From contig CAYRWA010000003.1 of assembly GCA_964427915.1 (NCBI GenBank), forward strand, positions 1 to 14,638: a DNA stretch of 14,638 nt, given 5' to 3'. The position numbers and the translations under genes are program-made. Positions 8,275 to 14,638 of this stretch are shown piece after piece (position 1 is the first letter of the stretch; each line of letters starts with the position of its first letter). The DNA is from JAGLCW01 sp964427915. GTDB lineage: Bacteria > Caldisericota > Caldisericia > UBA6126. Below the pieces are notes generated by a model. The model was given only the letters and a program-made list of their open reading frames with translations. It was not told the DNA's origin and made no database searches.

Positions 8275-9633
8275 ATGAACCAACAACTACAAGAACAGTG
8301 GGCTACAATTTTAAAAGATATTAAAAAGGAACTTGTCCCAACAAGTTATTATGCCGTAAAGGATAGTAAAATTCACGCTATCCACTCCAATACCATCACT
8401 ATTTCCGTTGTTTCCGAGTTTGTAAGGAATAAAATTATGGAAGCTTTTATGCCTGTGTTTCTGTTTACCATTAAAAAAGAATTCCCCGATATTGAGAATA
8501 TTGATTTTATTGTAGAAGAATCAAAAGAAAAAGATCCCATTCCAAACACAGACTACAACCACTCATACGAAAGAACTTCTTATTTAAATAACCCCGAAAG
8601 TGTTGAATCATTGCCGTTAAATCCTCGATATATTTTTGAGAATTTTATTGTTGGTGGCAACAATCAATTGGCTTATGCTGGTTGTAAAAGCATTACAAGT
8701 GATTTAGGAAAAGTATATAACCCGCTTTTTTTATATGGGGGTGTAGGGTTGGGGAAAACTCATCTTCTACAGGCGATTGCACACGAGTGCAACAAAAATG
8801 GTAACAAAAACATTGTGTATATTACTTCGGAACAATTTCTTAACCAAGTAGTGCACTCTATTCAAGTAAACACTGTAGACAAATTTCGTGATAATATTCG
8901 TAGGGTAGATTACTTAATTATTGATGACATACAGTTTTTGGTTGGCAAAGAAAGAACGCAAGAAGAGTTGTTCCACACATTTAACGCTTTGTATGATCAA
9001 AAAAAACAAATAGCTATCTCAAGCGATCGTCCACAAAATGAGTTAAAAGGAATTCAAGAACGCTTAATTTCCCGGTTCTCTATGGGGCTCACTGTTGATA
9101 TTTATCCGCCTGATTACGAAACTCGTTTGGCTATCCTAAGAAACAAAGATAAAACCGAACAATATGACTTGCCTGACGATGTCCTTGATTTCATCGCTTC
9201 TCAAAAATTTAACAATATTCGTCAATTAGAAGGTTCTCTTATCCGCGTTGCTAGTTATTCTTCAATGCAGAATATTCAAAATGTAACTGTTGAGTTTGCA
9301 AAAGAAACACTCAAAAATTTCCTTCCAATGAGTTATAAGAAATTTACTCCCGAAGAGATAAAGGTGATTGTTGCTGATTTTTACAATACAAAACCTCAAA
9401 TGTTAGAAAGTAAAAGGCGTTCTAAGGATGTTACCGTTCCTAGGCAGGTAGCGATATATTTGATTCGCGAAATGACAAATTATTCTTTACCGGTTATTGG
9501 AAGATATTTTGGGGGAAGAGATCACTCTACAATTATTCATTCATATGAAAAAGTAAAAGGTGAAATGAAAACTGATGTGAAACTTAAAAATGAGGTGGAG
9601 GAAATTATCAAAAAACTACAGTACACTTCTTAA
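8275..9633 (+). CDS. dnaA: Chromosomal replication initiator protein DnaA
   Basis: This is the AAA+ ATPase that binds DnaA boxes at the origin, opens the duplex and loads the helicase. The 452 residues match the usual family length. Domain I covers about residues 1-85, followed by a short domain II linker of only about 25 residues. Domain III carries Walker A GGVGLGKT (155-162), Walker B LIIDD (D217-D218), an ERLISRF box VII and sensor II NIRQLEG (R316). Domain IV ends with the DNA-binding signature GGRDHSTIIHS (413-423). The ATG follows AAGGA at 8264-8268. The gene diverges from the giant gene and converges on parB. No dnaN follows it, unlike the common dnaA-dnaN order, so it is probably transcribed alone. 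Confidence 0.98.
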   Translation: MNQQLQEQWATILKDIKKELVPTSYYAVKDSKIHAIHSNTITISVVSEFVRNKIMEAFMPVFLFTIKKEFPDIENIDFIVEESKEKDPIPNTDYNHSYERTSYLNNPESVESLPLNPRYIFENFIVGGNNQLAYAGCKSITSDLGKVYNPLFLYGGVGLGKTHLLQAIAHECNKNGNKNIVYITSEQFLNQVVHSIQVNTVDKFRDNIRRVDYLIIDDIQFLVGKERTQEELFHTFNALYDQKKQIAISSDRPQNELKGIQERLISRFSMGLTVDIYPPDYETRLAILRNKDKTEQYDLPDDVLDFIASQKFNNIRQLEGSLIRVASYSSMQNIQNVTVEFAKETLKNFLPMSYKKFTPEEIKVIVADFYNTKPQMLESKRRSKDVTVPRQVAIYLIREMTNYSLPVIGRYFGGRDHSTIIHSYEKVKGEMKTDVKLKNEVEEIIKKLQYTS

Positions 9634-9666
9634 CAGCGTTATTGTTTCTTACATATATTAAGAAGT
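9625..9666. terminator. Candidate bidirectional terminator between dnaA and parB
   Basis: ACTTCTTAA (9625-9633, including the dnaA stop) pairs perfectly with TTAAGAAGT (9658-9666, reaching the parB stop) over 9 bp around a 24-base loop. An alternative smaller hairpin TTCTTA/TAAGAA uses the same right arm. The two genes converge here with only 32 bases between them. The stems are AT-rich and lack a long T-run, so the call is tentative. Confidence 0.35.
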
Positions 9667-10502
9667 TAGTCTTTATTATAAGGCAGTTGAAGTTGTGTAA
9701 AGATTTCTTTTAGTTCCTTCTCATCTTTAAACTTAATACGAATTTGGTTGTGGAAAACTTGAACCGGTTTGTGCAAAAAATCACTCAAACTTTTTTCTTG
9801 TACTTTATACTGTGGATAAACAACAGGTTTGTTCTTCTTTTTTCCACAGGTTTTTACAATATAGTGAGACAATTCCTTTACAGTCAGTTTGTGATCAACT
9901 AGATAATGTAGGATTACTTGTCTTTGAGTCACATCTTTCACGGACAAAAGAAGCCTTGCATGCCCCTCTTGTATGAACCCTTTTTGTAAAGATTCTTTTG
10001 TTTCTTCATCAAGCTGAAGTAAACGCAAAGAATTGGTTACATAAACCCTGCTTTTTCCAATAGAGGATGCACATTCTTCATGGGTAAGAGAAAACTTCTG
10101 AATTAAAACTTGTAGACTTGTTGCAAGGTCAAGAGGACGTAAATCCTCTCTTTGAATATTTTCAACAATTGTCAGTTGAGCAGCTTGTCGGTCCGAAATA
10201 TCAAGTACATATACAGGTGCCTTGGTTTGATTAAGGGAATGTAATGCTTCTAGTCTTCTATGACCAGCAATAAGTTCATAGTAGTTGTCCACAAATCTAA
10301 CTACAAGAGGTTCAATCAAGCCATTTTCCTGGATTGATTGGGCAAGCTCCTGGATTGATTCAGGGTCAATATGAATTCTAGGTTGATAGGGAGATTTTTT
10401 AATTAAATGAACCTGAACTTCTCTTATGGCACTGTCTTCTTCTTTATACTCTTCTAGAAGGGCTCCTAACCCTTTTCCTAAACCACCTTTACGCTTAATC
10501 AT
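9666..10502 (-). CDS. parB: Chromosome-partitioning protein ParB (Spo0J family)
   Basis: ParB is a CTP-dependent DNA clamp that loads at parS sites near the origin and works with ParA to segregate chromosomes. The 278 residues show the expected order. The N-terminal ParA-stimulating peptide is GLGKGLGALL (7-16). The ParB/Srx nucleotide domain has SPYQPR (37-42), an AGHRRLEA box (79-86) and ENIQRED (114-120). A helix-turn-helix covers about 139-162, GHARLLL lies at 180-186, and a C-terminal dimerisation domain follows. The usual GERR is GHRR here; the change may be tolerated, as the following Arg-Arg is kept. The ATG overlaps the end of parA by 8 bases, with GAGGAG upstream inside parA, so the two genes are translationally coupled. 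Confidence 0.96.
   Translation of the reverse strand: MIKRKGGLGKGLGALLEEYKEEDSAIREVQVHLIKKSPYQPRIHIDPESIQELAQSIQENGLIEPLVVRFVDNYYELIAGHRRLEALHSLNQTKAPVYVLDISDRQAAQLTIVENIQREDLRPLDLATSLQVLIQKFSLTHEECASSIGKSRVYVTNSLRLLQLDEETKESLQKGFIQEGHARLLLSVKDVTQRQVILHYLVDHKLTVKELSHYIVKTCGKKKNKPVVYPQYKVQEKSLSDFLHKPVQVFHNQIRIKFKDEKELKEIFTQLQLPYNKD
9749..9848. other. Cluster of DnaA-box-like sequences inside parB (possible origin element)
   Basis: TGTGGATAA at 9811-9819 is an exact DnaA box (TTATCCACA on the minus strand). TGTGGAAAA at 9749-9757 and TTTTCCACA at 9840-9848 each differ by one base. Single-mismatch sites should occur only about three times by chance in the whole window, so three in 100 bases is notable. 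The cluster is just downstream of dnaA but inside coding sequence, and no clear unwinding element accompanies it. Confidence 0.35.
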
Positions 10503-11253
10503 GTTGCAACAACTCCTCTGCTAATAACTCATAGGCTTTTGCACCTTTTGAGTGTTCGTCGTATTCACTAATTGGTTTACCATAAGAGGGTGACTCGCTT
10601 AACCTAACATTTCTTGGAATAATAGTTTTGAACACCAAGTTTCCAAAGTAGTTTATGACTTCATTTGAAACGTCTTTGGACAACGTAGTGGTTTGATTAT
10701 ACATCGTCAGTAAAACTCCTTCAATCTGAATCGAAGGGTTTAGATTCCTCTGTATTCGCTTAAAGGTTTGGATAAAAGAGGAAACTCCTTCCAGGGCATA
10801 GTATTCACATTGTAGTGGAATCATGACACTATCAGAGGCAACTAGTGCGTTGATGGTAATGACACCTAAAGAAGGTGGGCAGTCAATAAATACGTAGTCA
10901 TAGTGAACAGAGATTTTGTCAAGTTGTTTTTTTAATGAATACTCCCAAGAAGGAATCTGTAACAATTCGACTTCAGCTCCTGCTAGATTCATAGTAGATG
11001 GCAAGACATCATATCCATAAGAAGACGGAAGAATTACCTTTGAACACTCTGTTGATTGGATCAACACGTCGTATGCACAATTTTCAAGATTACTTCGGTC
11101 AATTCCACTTCCTGTTGTTGCATTGCCCTGCATATCTAAATCAATTAGCAACACAGACTTTCCTGCTTTTGCAATATAAGCTGATATATTGATGGATGAA
11201 GTGGTTTTTCCCACCCCACCCTTTTGGTTTGCAACAGAGATTATTTTTGCCAT
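10495..11253 (-). CDS. parA: Chromosome-partitioning ATPase ParA (Soj/MinD family)
   Basis: ParA is a deviant Walker ATPase that dimerises on ATP, binds DNA nonspecifically and moves ParB-parS complexes; it may also modulate DnaA, as Soj does in Bacillus. The 252 residues carry the deviant Walker A KGGVGKTT (11-18, signature K11), Walker A' DLDMQGN (38-44), Walker B FIDCPPS (122-128) and the family stretch PRNVRLSESPSYGKPI (213-228). Length is typical of chromosomal Soj and there is no N-terminal helix-turn-helix as in large plasmid ParAs. The ATG follows GAGGA at 11263-11259. It forms an operon with parB. Confidence 0.97.
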   Translation of the reverse strand: MAKIISVANQKGGVGKTTSSINISAYIAKAGKSVLLIDLDMQGNATTGSGIDRSNLENCAYDVLIQSTECSKVILPSSYGYDVLPSTMNLAGAEVELLQIPSWEYSLKKQLDKISVHYDYVFIDCPPSLGVITINALVASDSVMIPLQCEYYALEGVSSFIQTFKRIQRNLNPSIQIEGVLLTMYNQTTTLSKDVSNEVINYFGNLVFKTIIPRNVRLSESPSYGKPISEYDEHSKGAKAYELLAEELLQHD

Positions 11254-11287
11254 ATATATCCTCGATTTTTTTTAAATGCTTTCATTG

Positions 11288-11315
11288 ATGATACCTTGAT
11301 TAGAAAAAAACTCAA
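11288..11315 (-). promoter_or_regulatory. Candidate parAB promoter
   Basis: On the minus strand, TTGAGT (11315-11310) and TATCAT (11293-11288) form a sigma-70-like pair with a 16-base spacer (4 of 6 and 5 of 6). It lies about 35 bases upstream of the parA ATG and back to back with the promoter of the flavoprotein gene. Confidence 0.45.
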
Positions 11316-11352
11316 ATAGATTTTTTGTCTAGCCTTTCTCCTACCGCGTATC

Positions 11353-11381
11353 TTTAGAATGACTCCGCTTTTTCTTATACT
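11353..11381 (+). promoter_or_regulatory. Candidate promoter of the flavoprotein gene
   Basis: TTTAGA (11353-11358) and TATACT (11376-11381) are separated by 17 bases and match the sigma-70 consensus 4 of 6 and 5 of 6. The start codon lies 46 bases downstream. Confidence 0.45.
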
Positions 11382-11427
11382 ATTTCACAATGCTTACCAA
11401 CATTACAATTTTTAACAGGAGGATATT

Positions 11428-12003
11428 GTGAAAGTTATTGCCATCAACGGAAGTCCAAGAAAAAATGGAAATACACAAAGTCTTATTGAAAACGTTTTAG
11501 AACCCCTTCGAGAGTCTGGGTATACAACAGAAGTTGTCCACATTGGGGGCACTTCAATTCAAGGTTGCAGAGCCTGTATGAAGTGTAAAGAATTAAAAAA
11601 TAACCGATGCTCAATTGAATCAGATCTTCTTAACGATACTATTCAAAAGGTGTTTCAATCGGACTTATTGATACTGGCTTCTCCCACATACTTTGCTGAT
11701 ATAACCAGCGAAATGAAAGCTTTTATTGATAGAATGGGGTATGTTTCTGGTGCCAACGGACGACTATTAGAAAAAAAGATCGGCACTGCTCTTGTCGCCG
11801 TAAGAAGGGGCGGTTCTATCCATGCATTTGACTCTATGATGCACTTTATTCACATACAAGGAATGATTTCTATTGGATCAACTTATTGGAACATGGGTAT
11901 AGGACGAAACCCTGGAGAAGTAGAATCCGATGAAGAAGGAATAAAAAACATGAAAAACCTTGGCCAGAATTTGGCGTGGTTAAGTAAAAAAATATACCAA
12001 TAA
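11428..12003 (+). CDS. Iron-sulfur flavoprotein / NADPH-dependent FMN reductase-like protein
   Basis: The 191 residues have a flavodoxin-like fold with the FMN phosphate loop INGSPRKNGNT at 6-16 and a second loop near ASPTYFADIT (84-93). C47, C50, C53 and C61 form a CX2CX2CX7C cluster, the compact cysteine motif that binds a [4Fe-4S] cluster in iron-sulfur flavoproteins (Isf) of anaerobes. Such proteins pass electrons between ferredoxin or other donors and substrates including oxygen species; the partner here is unknown. It starts with GTG, five bases after a strong AGGAGG (11417-11422). It lies upstream of arsR in the same direction, but a separate ars promoter intervenes, so co-function with arsenic resistance is only a possibility. 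It is not a typical ArsH, which lacks this cysteine cluster. Confidence 0.85.
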   Translation: MKVIAINGSPRKNGNTQSLIENVLEPLRESGYTTEVVHIGGTSIQGCRACMKCKELKNNRCSIESDLLNDTIQKVFQSDLLILASPTYFADITSEMKAFIDRMGYVSGANGRLLEKKIGTALVAVRRGGSIHAFDSMMHFIHIQGMISIGSTYWNMGIGRNPGEVESDEEGIKNMKNLGQNLAWLSKKIYQ

Positions 12004-12043
12004 CACACTTGCCCTAAAAAAATAAAATTTCAAAAGCAGTATA

Positions 12044-12071
12044 TTGACTGGAAACTTTTGTTTTATATAAT
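12044..12071 (+). promoter_or_regulatory. ars operon promoter
   Basis: TTGACT (12044-12049) and a perfect TATAAT (12066-12071) are 16 bases apart, the best sigma-70-type promoter in the window. It sits 45 bases before the arsR ATG. The adjoining palindrome suggests ArsR autorepression. Confidence 0.75.
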
Positions 12072-12092
12072 ACTTAGACAATTGGCTAAGTA
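12071..12092. promoter_or_regulatory. Probable ArsR operator
   Basis: ACTTAGACAATTGGCTAAGT (12072-12091) is an imperfect palindrome: arms ACTTAG/CTAAGT around a CAATTG core, broken by one mismatched pair and extended by one T-A pair on the outside. It begins at the last base of the -10 box, where a bound ArsR dimer would block RNA polymerase. Assignment to ArsR rests on position and symmetry. Confidence 0.6.
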
Positions 12093-12115
12093 AACAAATA
12101 TTAAATGAGGTACAT

Positions 12116-12496
12116 ATGGAATCCCTACTTTTAATTTTTAAAGCGCTTTCAGACAGAAACAGACTGCGAATTTTACATGCTTTGCTAGCACAAAATGAGC
12201 TTTGTGCTTGTCAAATAACCGAATTAATCCAAGTTACAAACGCAACAGCTTCTAGACATATGGGTGTATTAATTAATGCAAATCTTGTTCAAAGAAGAAA
12301 AGAGGGAAGGTGGGTATATTATAGAGTTAAAACCGAAAACCTTGGCACCAGTCTCTTGTTCACCTGGGTCGAAAAAAAACTAAAAAATGACCCAGATGCT
12401 ATGTTTGATCTTGTTACATTACGGGAAATAAGCAAGTGCACACCAGAAGAGATTTGTAAAAAGCACAAAAAAATCACAACTTCCTCAAAAACCTAA
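12116..12496 (+). CDS. arsR: Arsenite-responsive repressor ArsR (ArsR/SmtB family)
   Basis: This is a winged helix-turn-helix repressor that leaves its operator when As(III) or Sb(III) binds. The 126 residues begin with the family's FKALSDRNRLRIL segment (8-20). ELCACQI (28-34) gives the metal-sensing C30 and C32 pair at the start of the DNA-binding domain, as in the ELCVCDL box of classical ArsR. The third classical Cys is replaced by Thr in the same helix. The recognition helix lies in NATASRHMGVL (42-52), and the wing in RRKEGRWVYYRV (60-71). Two extra Cys (C108, C114) lie in the C-terminal tail. The ATG at 12116 follows GAGG at 12107-12110. It leads the arsR-arsC-ACR3 operon. Confidence 0.93.
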   Translation: MESLLLIFKALSDRNRLRILHALLAQNELCACQITELIQVTNATASRHMGVLINANLVQRRKEGRWVYYRVKTENLGTSLLFTWVEKKLKNDPDAMFDLVTLREISKCTPEEICKKHKKITTSSKT

Positions 12497-12520
12497 ATTC
12501 ATTTAACAAAGGAGAAATCT

Positions 12521-12967
12521 ATGAACAAAAAACTACGCGTACTATTTTTATGTACCGGCAATTCATGCAGAAGCCAAATGGCAGAAGGGTTAACGCGGTA
12601 TCTAAAAGGAAACTCTATAGAGGCCTTCTCGGCCGGCACTGAACCACAAGAATTGAATATCCACGCAGTCAAAGTGATGAAAGAGACTGGAATTGACATA
12701 TCTAACCAACACTCAAAACATATACAAGAGTTCCAAGGAACACTTTTTGATGTTGTTATTACGGTTTGTGACAACGCTCATGAGGTGTGTCCTTTTTTCC
12801 CAACAAAAAACAAAGTACTTCATAAGGGTTTTGTTGATCCATCTGTCGTAGCAAAAGAAGTTGAAAAAAATGGAGGATCGGAAGAAGAACAACTTGATTG
12901 GTACAGAAAGATACGAGATGAAATAAAAGCTTTTGTGGAGACCTTTCCAGGGTCAATAATAGAGTAG
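12521..12967 (+). CDS. arsC: Arsenate reductase, thioredoxin-dependent type (low-Mr phosphatase fold)
   Basis: ArsC reduces arsenate to arsenite in the cytoplasm, using thioredoxin to reset its disulfide. The 148 residues start with the phosphatase P-loop CTGNSCRS (C11-S18, CX5R). VCDNAHEVC (82-90) supplies C83 and C90, which with C11 make the three-cysteine relay of the Bacillus/Staphylococcus type (C10/C82/C89). The FVDPS segment has the general acid D106. All catalytic residues are present. The gene lies 24 bases after arsR, with GGAG at 12511-12514, and 16 bases before the exporter gene. A related protein-tyrosine phosphatase is made unlikely by the intact Cys triad and the operon context. 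Confidence 0.96.
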   Translation: MNKKLRVLFLCTGNSCRSQMAEGLTRYLKGNSIEAFSAGTEPQELNIHAVKVMKETGIDISNQHSKHIQEFQGTLFDVVITVCDNAHEVCPFFPTKNKVLHKGFVDPSVVAKEVEKNGGSEEEQLDWYRKIRDEIKAFVETFPGSIIE

Positions 12968-12983
12968 AACAACGAGGTGCAGG

Positions 12984-14204
12984 ATGAAAAACAATTTACA
13001 TTCAACTAATGAACGGCACATGACTAGTGGGTTTGAGAAATACTTAACCCTGTGGGTTGGATTGTGTATAGCTGCCGGTATTTTGCTGGGTAAAACTGTT
13101 CCTGGAATGGCAAAAACACTCGATGGTATGGCAATTTATGTAAACAATGCCCCGGTGATTTCCATCCCTATTGCAATTTGTTTGTTCTTCATGATGTACC
13201 CCATTATGGTGAAAATTGATTTTGCAAGTGTAGTTAAGGCAGGGAAAAGTGGAAAGCCGGTTTGGTTAACCCTTTTCATTAATTGGTGCGTCAAACCGTT
13301 TACAATGTATGCAATAGCTATGCTTTTCTTAGGGTTCCTTTTTAGAGGTTTTATTGGGGCGGATGCCATTGACATCGTGAAAATGCCACTGGGTCTTGAC
13401 TTACCTGTTGGCGCAACCCACGGAGCTGGCACGGTTGTTTTTCACGATGGTGTAAAGATGCTACAAATCCCTCTCTGGAGAAGTTACTTTGCTGGATGTA
13501 TCCTGTTGGGGATTGCTCCTTGCACTGCTATGGTACTTGTTTGGAGTTATCTTTCTAAAGGAAACGATGGCCTTACACTGGTGATGGTCGCTATCAATTC
13601 CTTAACAATGCTTCTTCTATACGGAATTCTAGGGGGCTTTTTGTTGGGGGTTGGAAAACTTCCCATTCCTTGGCAAGCTTTATTGTTGTCTGTGGCTATT
13701 TATGTCGCACTACCTCTTGTGGCTGGCTATGTATCAAGGTGGTGGATTATCCAATACAAAGGGGAAATCTGGTTTAAAGAACGATTTCTACATCTGTTAA
13801 CCCCAATAACCATTAGTGCCCTTTTGTTAACACTGGTTTTGTTGTTTAGTTTCAAAGGCGAAACCATATTGGCCAACCCTTTGACTATAGTGTGGATAGC
13901 AATACCGCTGTTTATACAAACGGTGTTTATTTTTGGTTTGGGATATGGTGCAGCAAAGCTATTGCGACTACCATATGCAGATGCCGCTCCAGCGGCTATG
14001 ATCGGAGCTTCTAACCACTTCGAGGTTGCCATTGCAACTGCTGTCATGATTTTTGGTCTTTCATCAGGTGCAGCACTTGCAACAGTAGTTGGTGTTTTAA
14101 TTGAAGTACCCGTCATGCTCATGCTCGTGAGTGTGTGTAAAAAAACATCCGGCTGGTTTGGTACAAACAAGAAGCTAGCCTTACCAAAAGCGCAAAAGAT
14201 GTAG
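12984..14204 (+). CDS. acr3: Arsenite efflux transporter, ACR3 family
   Basis: This inner-membrane carrier exports arsenite using the proton-motive force. The 406 residues form about ten hydrophobic helices. Hallmarks are GIAPCTAMVLVW (176-187) with the conserved transport Cys C180, AINSLTMLLLYG (203-214), and GASNHFEVAIATAV (341-354) with the conserved Glu E347. It is longer than the roughly 340-370 residues usual for ACR3. Part of the excess is an extended segment of about 40 residues between the third and fourth helices (about 122-165), which contains GADAIDIVKMPLGLDLPVG and GAGTVVFHDGV. Start: GAGGTG at 12974-12979 precedes the ATG; M13 is a possible alternative. It ends the ars operon. 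The unrelated ArsB antiporter family can be excluded from these motifs. Confidence 0.93.
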   Translation: MKNNLHSTNERHMTSGFEKYLTLWVGLCIAAGILLGKTVPGMAKTLDGMAIYVNNAPVISIPIAICLFFMMYPIMVKIDFASVVKAGKSGKPVWLTLFINWCVKPFTMYAIAMLFLGFLFRGFIGADAIDIVKMPLGLDLPVGATHGAGTVVFHDGVKMLQIPLWRSYFAGCILLGIAPCTAMVLVWSYLSKGNDGLTLVMVAINSLTMLLLYGILGGFLLGVGKLPIPWQALLLSVAIYVALPLVAGYVSRWWIIQYKGEIWFKERFLHLLTPITISALLLTLVLLFSFKGETILANPLTIVWIAIPLFIQTVFIFGLGYGAAKLLRLPYADAAPAAMIGASNHFEVAIATAVMIFGLSSGAALATVVGVLIEVPVMLMLVSVCKKTSGWFGTNKKLALPKAQKM

Positions 14205-14277
14205 ATCGCTTCGCAGAAGTGAGGCGCGGTCGTTGCAGTCAAGAAACGGGTGTGTATGCATCAGTTGACAATAGCAA
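14205..14277. other. Convergent gap between ACR3 gene and ssrA
   Basis: A small hairpin CGCTTC-GCA-GAAGTG lies shortly after the ACR3 stop, with one G-U pair, but no T-run follows on either strand. I see no convincing terminator, gene or other signal here. Confidence 0.4.
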
Positions 14278-14637
14278 TGGTGGAGGTGACGGGAGTCGAA
14301 CCCGTGTCCAAATAGAACAACAGTATACCGGAGTTACAAGCTTCCCTTGTTTTATACTCTTTCGGTGGAAACAAGGAACCAATCGAAAGAGATCTGAAGA
14401 GTTTTTTAACTACTCTATCTTTCTTCAGAAGAAGATAGGGTGGCTCCTTTTCTGTTTGCAGTTTTAAACCCCGAAAAGGGAGAGTTAAAAACTGAGTCGT
14501 AGACTAAGCTACGGCGTAGTTGTTTGCGTAATTTGTATTATTGGCAAATATTGTTTTGATACATTTTTAACGGAGCCAAGTATCATCTCCGGCTTGCCGA
14601 CATAGTGCAATCCTACTGTCGAAACCATTACACCCCC
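14278..14637 (-). ncRNA. ssrA: Transfer-messenger RNA (tmRNA), one-piece, complete
   Basis: tmRNA with SmpB frees stalled ribosomes and tags the unfinished protein for proteolysis. The 360-nt minus-strand gene starts GGGGGTGTAATGG at 14637. Its first seven bases pair with CACCTCC near the 3' end (one G-U pair), forming the acceptor stem. The 3' CCA is encoded (14280-14278). The T-arm ACGGG-TTCGACT-CCCGT lies at 14305-14289. The 5' part includes the conserved ATTGCACTATGTCGGCAAG-like region and a first pseudoknot with GGAG/CTCC. The resume codon GCC begins at tmRNA base 93 (14545), near the usual position. It opens the tag frame ANNTNYANNYAVA ending in TAG at 14506-14504. The promoter lies beyond the window. 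Confidence 0.97.
14504..14545 (-). other. tmRNA tag-peptide reading frame
   Basis: GCC AAT AAT ... GCC GTA GCT TAG encodes the 13-residue tag ANNTNYANNYAVA. Many tags end in LAA, for example ALAA; this one ends AVA, and it is neutral and Asn-rich with ANN occurring twice. An internal GCA (14527-14525) would give ANNYAVA, but its distance from the 5' end fits less well. Confidence 0.8.
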
Positions 14638-14638
14638 A

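Noticed and set aside
12499..13005. Minus-strand frames opposite arsC
   Set aside because: Shadows of arsC, without RBS sites or recognisable motifs.
14219..14467. Plus-strand open frame of 82 codons near the right edge
   Set aside because: It lies antisense over the tmRNA gene, and its sequence is dictated by the RNA structure.

Overview
This window comes from an AT-rich bacterium that I cannot place in a named lineage. It carries dnaA, a chromosomal-type parA-parB pair, a one-piece tmRNA and strong Shine-Dalgarno sites, and it uses the standard code (stops are TAA or TAG). The presence of dnaA with parAB suggests the replication-origin neighbourhood. The dominant feature is a very large secreted protein, which with an iron-sulfur flavoprotein and an arsenic operon hints at an anaerobic or sediment/subsurface organism. 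That lifestyle reading is inference.

Layout. Positions 1-7878 (minus strand) are a single uninterrupted reading frame of 2626 codons. It starts with a signal peptide at 7878 and is still open at the left edge. It encodes a giant extracellular protein built of beta-rich segments, repeated GDxRLT modules spaced about 123 residues apart, scattered EF-hand/dockerin-like calcium loops and a second repeat family (LVGxN ... DWExFPS). Positions 7879-8274 are an AT-rich divergent intergenic region with an inverted repeat, phased T-tracts and a palindrome overlapping the probable dnaA promoter. dnaA (8275-9633) converges on parB-parA (11253-9666, minus strand, overlapping by 8 bases). A cluster of DnaA-box-like sequences lies inside parB. 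parA diverges from a small iron-sulfur flavoprotein gene (11428-12003). A compact arsenic-resistance operon follows: arsR, thioredoxin-type arsC and an ACR3-family arsenite exporter (12116-14204), with a clear promoter and an overlapping palindromic operator. A complete tmRNA gene (ssrA, minus strand, 14637-14278) closes the window.

How the parts work together. DnaA starts replication, and ParA and ParB segregate the origin region. ArsR probably represses its own operon until arsenite binds; ArsC then reduces arsenate to arsenite and the ACR3 pump exports it. tmRNA rescues stalled ribosomes by adding an unusual Asn-rich tag. The giant protein has its own start and RBS, is transcribed away from dnaA, and is the least explained element of the window.
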